Positions 1-4,747 of a DNA stretch of 7,352 bases are shown here, in pieces (the first letter of the stretch is position 1; every line of letters begins with the position of its first letter). The stretch covers positions 1 through 7,352 of the forward strand of contig CATPCO010000546.1 in the NCBI GenBank assembly GCA_955652925.1. The letters run 5' to 3'. The position numbers and the translations under genes are program-made. The DNA is from an uncultured Xanthobacteraceae bacterium. GTDB taxonomy: Bacteria > Pseudomonadota > Alphaproteobacteria > Rhizobiales > Xanthobacteraceae. A model generated the notes under the pieces. That model did no database searches. It was not told the origin of the DNA and was given only the letters and a program-made list of their open reading frames with translations.

Positions 1-2
1 CG

Positions 3-62
3 TTGCGCGATCATCTCGGGCTCGCGCGGGTGGAGCGGCGGGGCGAGGCCAGGACAGCGTAA
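3..62 (+). CDS. C-terminal tail of an unidentified protein (5' end outside window)
   Basis: The third plus-strand frame is open from the left edge to a TAA at 60-62 and reads LRDHLGLARVERRGEARTA. Nearly all of its 19 codons end in G or C, the same bias as the real genes in this window, and the residue mix suits a charged helical C-terminus. The other two plus frames stay open only slightly longer and read as arginine- and serine-rich peptides typical of non-coding frames. Nineteen residues are too few to name a family, and I do not recognise it. If real, its transcript would run towards the plus-oriented terminator at 319-345. The chance that this is just an open stretch in GC-rich DNA is considerable. 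Confidence 0.4.
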   Translation: MRDHLGLARVERRGEARTA

Positions 63-318
63 TTTTTCACGCGCGTTCGTTGTGCGCTGCACTGCGCTTG
101 CGCCACCGCACGGCTGATTGAACGCGTCAGCAAACAGTTTGTTCGATCTTCTGCATTGCAGCATCAGTCATAAGGTTAACGCGTACAAATCCTCCCGCTG
201 TATCCTTTGCAACACAACGAATCCCCCGCTTGCGTGATATGTTTGCGTATTCGCAGATACGACCTCGGATAGGAGAGCGCTGCGGATCAAAGAGTGGGGC
301 ACTATCCGGCCGCTCGAC
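63..318. other. Intergenic stretch without a convincing gene
   Basis: This stretch is less GC-rich than its surroundings, particularly 130-260, and has no frame with the usual third-position G/C bias. Visible small structure includes a short palindrome, CAAAC-A-GTTTG (131-141), two TTGCGT words 13 bases apart (230-235 and 243-248), and a small CGTAT/ATACG inverted repeat (246-261). None is enough to call a promoter or operator. Because it lies upstream of a plus-oriented terminator, it could hold a small plus-strand RNA or the long 3' untranslated region of the gene ending at 62. Confidence 0.4.
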
Positions 319-345
319 AAGGCCGCCTCTCGAGGCGGCCTTTTT
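319..345 (+). terminator. Rho-independent terminator, plus-strand orientation
   Basis: A perfect GC-rich inverted repeat pairs 319-329 with 332-342 (AAGGCCGCCTC with GAGGCGGCCTT) and runs into five T residues at 341-345. In practice it would form a stem of about 9-10 pairs with a four-base loop. The T-run is on the plus strand, so it should stop transcripts coming from the left. On the minus strand the hairpin begins only about seven bases beyond the stop codon of the oxidase gene ending at 349, but it is followed there by TTGTCG rather than a T-tract, so termination in that direction would be weaker. It may serve as a bidirectional insulator between convergent transcripts. Confidence 0.75.
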
Positions 346-348
346 CAT

Positions 349-2670
349 TTATTGCTTGGCGTGGAGCGTCTCCCACACGCGGTGCGGGGTGGCCGGCATG
401 TCGATGTGGCGCACGCCGGCGCGATGATAGAGCGCATCGACCACGGCATTGATGACGGCAGGTGGCGCGCCGACGGCGCCCGCTTCGCCCGCGCCTTTCA
501 CGCCGAGCGGATTGGCCTTCGTCGGCACGTTATGGGTCGCGAAGGAAAAGCTCGGAAGATCGTCGGCGCGCGGCATGGCGTAATCGGTGAAGGAGCCGGA
601 CAGGAGTTGCCCGTCCTGCGAATCATACACCGCGTGTTCGAGCAACGCCTGGCCGATGCCCTGCACGACTCCGCCATGGACCTGCCCTTCAAGCAACAGC
701 GGATTGATGGTGCGGCCGAAGTCGTCGACCACGGTATAGCGCTCAATCCTCGTAACGCCGGTCTCAGGATCGATCTCGACCTCCACGATGTGGCAGCCAT
801 TGGGAAAGGTCTGTGCTGGCGGCACACGCTGATGCGTCGTATCGAGCCCCCCCTCCATGCCCGGCGGCAGCTTGGCGGGATCGCGCGCGGCTTTCGCGAG
901 CTCGAAAATATCAATGTGCAGATCGGTGCCGCTTACGCGGAAAATGCCGTCCTCAAAGCTTACGTCTTGCGCGGACACTTCCAGAGCATGCGCCGCAAGC
1001 TGCTTGCCCTTGGCGATGATGCTGCGTGATGCTTCGTACAGCGCCGAGCCCGCGACCGCGAGCGAGCGCGAGCCGCCGCTGAGCCCCGATGGGGTGCGAT
1101 CGGTATCACCCATCACCACGTCGATGAGATCAGCGTCGACGCCGAGCTGATCGGAGACAAGTTGCTTGTATGACGTGATGAGCCCGGTGCCGTATTCCTG
1201 GTTGCCCATGACAAGCTCGATGCGTCCGTCCTTGAACTCGATGGAGGCGGTCTCGGGAAAGCCGCCGCCGCAGCGCTCGGTATAGGTCGCCATGCCGATG
1301 CCGCGCAGCTGGCCCTTTCGCTCGCTCTCCCGCCGCCGCCGCTTGAACGAGGACCATTCCGCTGTCGCCATGGCGCGGTTCATCACTTCTTCGAACTCGC
1401 CGGAATCGAGCAAGAGCTTGGTCGCCGACGTATAGGGCATGGCTGATGGCGGCACGAAATTGATGCGGCGGATCGCATCGGGGCTCATGCCGGTTTCGCG
1501 TGCCGCGGCATCCACGAGCCGCTCGAGGAGATACGCGGACTCCGGCCGTCCGGCGCCCCGATACGCGCACACCGGCACGGTATTGGTGCACACGCCCTTT
1601 ACGTTCGCGTGGATGGCTCCGATAGCATAGAGCCCGGAGACCAGGTCGGTCGATCGCGTGGGAACAAAGCAGCCGAAGGGCGAGAGATAGGCGCCGAGAT
1701 TGGCGAGAACAAAGACGCGCAACCCGAGGAAGCGTCCCTTTTCATCGAGCGCAAGCTCGGCGCGCGTTGCGTGATCACGGCCCTGATTGTCGGAGACGAA
1801 CCCTTCCGAGCGGTCCTCCTGCCATTTCAGCGGCCGGGCGATCTTGCGGCTCGCCCACACCAGCAGCGCATGCTCGGGATACACGAAAGCCTTCATGCCG
1901 AAGCCACCGCCCACATTGGGCGTGATCACGCGCACCTTGTCCTTGGGCAGCTTGAGCACGGGCTCGGCCAGCTGGTCGCGCACGAAGTGCGGCCCTTGCG
2001 TTCCCGTATAGAGCGTGGAGCGGCCGCTCATTGGATCGTAATCGGCCACGGCATTGCGCGGCTCCATGGAGTTGACCACCACCCGGTTATTCACGAGCTC
2101 GAGCGCGACCACGCGCGTGGCTTTAGCGAAAGCGGCGTCGGTTGACTTGGCATCGCCGGCATCATTGTCCCAGTCGAAGACGATATTGTTGGGGATGTGC
2201 TCGAACAGTTGCGGCGCACCGGGGCGGATTGCATCTTTTGCTTCCGTGACCGCCGGCAGCGGCTCGTACTCGACTGCAATCGCTTCCGCCGCATCGCGCG
2301 CGGCGGCCAAGGTTTCGGCTACGACCAGCGCCACGGGCTCACCGACATGGCGCACCTTCTCGCTCGCGAGCACCGGACGCGGAGTATCGCGTCGCGGCGT
2401 GCCGTCGCGATTGTTGAGCGGGATCACGCAGGGCACGTCGCCGAGGCCATCGGCGCGAATGTCCTCACCCGTTCCTACGAACAGCACGCCGGGCATGCTC
2501 CGCGCCGGCGCGGCGTCAATGCGCTTGATGCGCGCATGCGCCGCCGGCGAGCGCAGGATGAAGGCACGCGCCATGCGCGGCAAAACGATGTCGTCAGTGT
2601 AGCGGCCCTGCCCGGCGATGAGACGCAGATCCTCATAGCGCCGCACAGGCTGACCAAGGCCGAATTTCAT
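349..2670 (-). CDS. Molybdopterin-binding (large) subunit of a xanthine dehydrogenase / aldehyde oxidase / CoxL-family enzyme
   Basis: This is a 773-residue protein, a normal length for the molybdenum hydroxylase large subunit, which holds the Mo-cytosine dinucleotide cofactor and the active site. The N-terminal hammerhead domain covers about residues 18-140 (GQGRYTDDIVLP, HVGEPVALVVAE). The first cofactor-binding domain follows, with MEPR (202-205), TGTQG with the cofactor-facing Gln (Q225), GGGFGMK (254-260) and the active-site loop CAYRGAGRPE (368-377). The second cofactor domain ends with GVKGAGEAG, where E729 is the expected catalytic base. AYRGAGR rather than AYRCSFR marks it as form II, so true CO dehydrogenase is unlikely and the substrate is unknown. 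The usual GQG loop reads EYGTG here (492-496). GGAGGAG at 2676-2682, five bases upstream, fixes the start. FAD and 2Fe-2S partner subunits are not nearby. No signal peptide is visible, so it is probably cytoplasmic. Confidence 0.95.
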   Translation of the reverse strand: MKFGLGQPVRRYEDLRLIAGQGRYTDDIVLPRMARAFILRSPAAHARIKRIDAAPARSMPGVLFVGTGEDIRADGLGDVPCVIPLNNRDGTPRRDTPRPVLASEKVRHVGEPVALVVAETLAAARDAAEAIAVEYEPLPAVTEAKDAIRPGAPQLFEHIPNNIVFDWDNDAGDAKSTDAAFAKATRVVALELVNNRVVVNSMEPRNAVADYDPMSGRSTLYTGTQGPHFVRDQLAEPVLKLPKDKVRVITPNVGGGFGMKAFVYPEHALLVWASRKIARPLKWQEDRSEGFVSDNQGRDHATRAELALDEKGRFLGLRVFVLANLGAYLSPFGCFVPTRSTDLVSGLYAIGAIHANVKGVCTNTVPVCAYRGAGRPESAYLLERLVDAAARETGMSPDAIRRINFVPPSAMPYTSATKLLLDSGEFEEVMNRAMATAEWSSFKRRRRESERKGQLRGIGMATYTERCGGGFPETASIEFKDGRIELVMGNQEYGTGLITSYKQLVSDQLGVDADLIDVVMGDTDRTPSGLSGGSRSLAVAGSALYEASRSIIAKGKQLAAHALEVSAQDVSFEDGIFRVSGTDLHIDIFELAKAARDPAKLPPGMEGGLDTTHQRVPPAQTFPNGCHIVEVEIDPETGVTRIERYTVVDDFGRTINPLLLEGQVHGGVVQGIGQALLEHAVYDSQDGQLLSGSFTDYAMPRADDLPSFSFATHNVPTKANPLGVKGAGEAGAVGAPPAVINAVVDALYHRAGVRHIDMPATPHRVWETLHAKQ

Positions 2671-2726
2671 GCTGGCTCCTCCGTCGGATCCGGGATTTTT
2701 TCAGTTCCGCTTGGTCGGTCCGGCTG

Positions 2727-2732
2727 ATTATA
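2727..2732 (-). promoter_or_regulatory. Candidate -10 box (TATAAT) for the oxidase gene at 2670
   Basis: The minus strand reads TATAAT exactly, 56 bases before the ATG at 2670. This suits a separate promoter for the oxidase gene even though the cupin gene lies upstream on the same strand, 189 bases away. At spacings of 16-18 bases the -35 hexamers are ATGCCC, GATGCC and CGATGC, none close to TTGACA. The promoter would therefore be weak, activator-dependent, or only a chance match. Confidence 0.4.
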
Positions 2733-2859
2733 CGCGTGGGGCTAAAGTGGGCATCGTTGAGACTTTTTCCACGTCGGTGATTACCGGATTGCGGGCTCGC
2801 CGTCGATCTCGTGTGAACCCGAGATTCGCTGGTCGCATCAGTTGCAAGGAATTGGAGCG

Positions 2860-3408
2860 CTACGAAGCCGACGCTGCGATCGCGCGCAGTTCGCCCGCGG
2901 CGCTCGGATACTTCCCCGCAAGCTCATCGAGGTTGCCGATCTCGACATCCGACGGCACCACGCCCGGCCATTCCGTGCTCGCGCCGAGAAACCAGCCCTG
3001 GCGCCCGATGACCCGCGCGGTGTGGAACGTGTCGCCCGGGATCAGCAACTGCACGCGCTCGCCGCTGCGCAGATCCGGTCCGACAACCACGCGCTCCGCC
3101 TCGCCGTTCGTGTGCAGCAGAAACACTTCGAGCGGCACGCCGAGATAATAGTGATAGAGCTGGTCGTTGCGGATGCGATGAAGACGCACCGGCGCGGCTG
3201 GCGTCACCATGAAATAGAGCGCGGAGCCCAGCGGCCGTTCGGCGGCAAAGGGCGGCGGCAATCCGCCAGCGGGAAGAACATGTTTGCTCACGAAAGTGAG
3301 CCGCACGAAGCCGCAGGTGGCATGCGGCTCGAGCTGCAAAAGCCTGCGGACATCCTGCGCACTCAAGTCAGCGCTCGCGTTCATTTGGCTCGATGAGATC
3401 TTCATCAT
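2860..3408 (-). CDS. Cupin-fold protein of the DUF985 (Cupin_5, YML079W-like) family
   Basis: The 182-residue product follows the DUF985 pattern along its whole length. LLQLEPHATCGFVRLTF (23-39) matches the family's LxLxPHPEGGYYRETF start. SALYFMV (62-68) and LHRIRNDQLYHYYLG (76-90) form the cupin core, followed by LEVFLL, VVVGPDLRSGERVQ, IPGDTFHTA (123-131) and the closing GASTEWPGV (142-150). H77, H86 and H129 are plausible pocket residues. The usual SDE of the core is NDQ here, and the WQA after PG is FHT, so metal or ligand binding may differ. The biochemical role of the family is poorly defined; a small-molecule or sugar-binding role is suspected. The start is uncertain: two adjacent ATGs (3408, 3405) lie 0 and 3 bases after GGAGG, unusually close, and a third in-frame ATG lies at 3384. 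It is divergent from the solute-binding gene. Confidence 0.85.
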   Translation of the reverse strand: MMKISSSQMNASADLSAQDVRRLLQLEPHATCGFVRLTFVSKHVLPAGGLPPPFAAERPLGSALYFMVTPAAPVRLHRIRNDQLYHYYLGVPLEVFLLHTNGEAERVVVGPDLRSGERVQLLIPGDTFHTARVIGRQGWFLGASTEWPGVVPSDVEIGNLDELAGKYPSAAGELRAIAASAS

Positions 3409-3418
3409 CCTCCGCCAA

Positions 3419-3463
3419 ATGCATGTTCCTCATAATGCATGGCCAGCCAGTCCATAATGCTTG
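3419..3463. promoter_or_regulatory. Repeated ATGCATG / CATAATGC words in the divergent spacer (possible operator)
   Basis: Three related words sit between the divergent cupin and solute-binding genes. AATGCATG occurs at 3418-3425 and AATGCATG again at 3434-3441. CATAATGC occurs at 3431-3438 and 3453-3460, where the longer match CATAATGC(A/T)TG agrees at 10 of 11 bases with a 22-base period, about two helical turns. The core ATGCAT is itself palindromic. Such spacing is typical of repeated protein-binding sites, and CATAAT also resembles a -10 hexamer. No partner -35 box stands out on either strand. Confidence 0.3.
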
Positions 3464-3567
3464 CCCGAGCCACGCGCCATCGAGCGAGCATTGCTTTGTC
3501 ATCAAATCCTCGTAAGAAAAGGCCGCGTGTCGTGAGAGGCTCATTTCGGCCCCCGGAAAAGAGCAAC

Positions 3568-4551
3568 ATGAACTTTGCCCGTCGAGCATTCCTGCAATCC
3601 GCCGGGGCTGCAGCGATCGCCCCCTCATTTTCGCCGGTCGCGGCGGCGCAAGCCTATCCGAGCCGGCCCATCACCATGGTGGTGCCGTTCGTCGCGGGTG
3701 GTCCGACCTCCGTGCTCGGCCGCCTCCTCGCCGAGCGGATGCGGGGCTCACTCGGACAACCCATCGTCATCGAAAATGTCGGCGGGGCGGACGGAAATAT
3801 CGGTGTTGGCCGCGCCGCTCGCGCAAGTCCCGACGGTTATACCATCAGCATCGGCACCGCGGCGACGAATGTGATGAATGCGGCCTTCTACTCGCTTCCC
3901 TATGACGTGTTGAATGATTTTGCGCCGGTCGCTTCGCTCGTCAACGCTCCGCTGGTGCTCTATGCAAAACAGGCAATTCCGGCACAGGATTTGCGGGAGT
4001 TGATTGCGTGGCTGAAAAGCAATCCTGATAAAGCATCAGCCGGAATCTTCGCAGCCACTGCTCGTCTCATGGCGGAGCTGTTTCAGCGAGACAGCGGCAC
4101 TCATTTTGCCCTCGTCCCGTATCGTGGCAGCCCCCCCGTCATTGCGGACCTTGTCGCTGGTCAGATTGACCTCGCGTTCGACGGACCGGCCCAGCTGCCG
4201 CTGGTGCGGGCCGGGACCATAAGGGCCTATGCGATCAATCGCGAAGCCCGCTCGGCGCTCGCTCCGGACATACCCACTTTTGCTGAAATGGGACTGACAT
4301 CGCTTTCCCACCCCATCAGCTGGTGGGGATTGTTTGCACCGAAGGGGACGCCACCGGAAATTATCAGTAAGCTCAATTTGGCGGCGATGGAAGCGGTGGC
4401 TGATCCTGCGGTGCAATCTCGGCTGGCCGATCTCGGATTTGAGGTTTTTGCGCGCGAGCAACAGAGCGCGCAGGCGCTCGGCGCCCGGGTCAAAGCTGAT
4501 GCCGAGAAATGGTGGCCCTTGATCAAGGAGCTTGGAATCAAAGCGGAATGA
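3568..4551 (+). CDS. Tripartite tricarboxylate transporter-type (Bug/TctC family) periplasmic solute-binding protein
   Basis: The 327-residue product has the usual length and motifs of Bug proteins, which bind carboxylates, aromatic acids or similar small anions in the periplasm and often work with TctAB permeases. After the signal, YPSRPITMVVPFVAGGPTSV corresponds to the family's YPxxPIxxxVPFxxGGxxD start. It continues with GQPIVIENVGGADGNIG, the ASPDGYT turn, LVPYRGSPPVIADLVAGQID and DIPTFAEMGL. The N-terminus, NFARRAFLQ plus an alanine-rich stretch ending AAAQA, fits a Tat signal with cleavage before YPSRP. The start at 3568 is chosen because GGAAAAGAG lies just upstream and because the signal begins there. 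An in-frame ATG at 3439 would add 43 unrelated basic residues ahead of the signal. No permease gene is visible. The oxidase subunit gene 196 bases downstream is on the same strand, so uptake and oxidation of one substrate is plausible but unproven. Confidence 0.93.
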   Translation: MNFARRAFLQSAGAAAIAPSFSPVAAAQAYPSRPITMVVPFVAGGPTSVLGRLLAERMRGSLGQPIVIENVGGADGNIGVGRAARASPDGYTISIGTAATNVMNAAFYSLPYDVLNDFAPVASLVNAPLVLYAKQAIPAQDLRELIAWLKSNPDKASAGIFAATARLMAELFQRDSGTHFALVPYRGSPPVIADLVAGQIDLAFDGPAQLPLVRAGTIRAYAINREARSALAPDIPTFAEMGLTSLSHPISWWGLFAPKGTPPEIISKLNLAAMEAVADPAVQSRLADLGFEVFAREQQSAQALGARVKADAEKWWPLIKELGIKAE

Positions 4552-4553
4552 GA

Positions 4554-4738
4554 CTTGTAGGGGCGGGTTTCAAACTCGCCCCTTGTCGGCAGAGATCGGT
4601 CGCGAGATATTGTCGGGGTCATCCGCCCATCGCGCAGGATTATTCGCGACCACACCACCGTCGTTTCGCACGATCTCTGCGCAACCTCCCGGTCCGCGTT
4701 TGTTGCGCGAGGGCGGGTTTGAAACCCGCCCCTACAAG
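4554..4738. repeat. Palindromic intergenic element: two inverted REP-like units around a structured spacer
   Basis: The left unit (4554-4581) and the right unit (4711-4738) are reverse complements at 27 of 28 positions, both ending in CTTGTAG/CTACAAG. Each unit is also a palindrome by itself; the right one has perfect arms GGGCGGGTTT (4711-4720) and AAACCCGCCC (4722-4731). Within the spacer are three further perfect inverted repeats: GCAGAGATCG (4589-4598) with 4671-4680, GGTCGCGA (4598-4605) with 4644-4651, and GCGCAAC (4679-4685) with GTTGCGC (4702-4708). The outer and inner pairings are nested. This layout suits a REPIN or MITE-like non-autonomous element. No transposase gene is in the window, and I could not settle on a target-site duplication. 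If transcribed, it would fold strongly between the two genes. Confidence 0.8.
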
Positions 4739-4741
4739 AGG
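4736..4741 (+). promoter_or_regulatory. Ribosome binding site of the second oxidase gene, overlapping the repeat end
   Basis: AAGAGG lies six bases before the ATG at 4748. Its first three bases are the last three of the palindromic element's CTACAAG terminus. It decides the start, since the in-frame ATG at 4532 would add 72 residues translated from the end of the upstream gene and from the repeat element, reading GGFQTRP and GGFETRPYK, unlike any oxidase N-terminus. Confidence 0.7.
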
Positions 4742-4747
4742 CCTTCA

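Noticed and set aside
127..348. A 73-codon minus-strand frame beginning directly after the oxidase stop codon
   Set aside because: It has no ribosome binding site, its first codons are the terminator hairpin, and its third-position base use lacks the G/C bias of real genes here. The middle of the peptide is not obviously junk, so a decayed fragment cannot be excluded.
352..2602. Long plus-strand frames opposite the first oxidase gene, up to 225 codons
   Set aside because: They are antisense shadows, expected in GC-rich DNA. The minus-strand frame carries all the family motifs.
349..2670. Naming either oxidase subunit coxL or a CO dehydrogenase
   Set aside because: Form I CO dehydrogenase needs the AYRCSFR loop with its active-site Cys. 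Both proteins here have (A/P)YRGAGR, so only the family can be named.
2805..2826. Small hairpin (ATCTCG/CGAGAT) downstream of the cupin gene as a terminator
   Set aside because: The stem is only about six pairs and no T-tract follows on the minus strand.
3491..3518. TTGCTT and TAAGAA, 16 bases apart, as a promoter for the solute-binding gene
   Set aside because: Each hexamer matches the consensus at only about half its positions, which is expected by chance.
3439..3567. Upstream in-frame ATG extending the solute-binding protein by 43 residues
   Set aside because: The extension is basic and unlike a signal peptide, and it would bury the Tat-like signal. The ATG at 3568 has a good ribosome binding site.
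4532..4747. N-terminal extension of the second oxidase subunit by 72 residues from an ATG inside the upstream gene
   Set aside because: The extra residues are translated repeat sequence (GGFQTRP, GGFETRPYK) with no relation to the family, and the ATG at 4748 has a well-placed AAGAGG.
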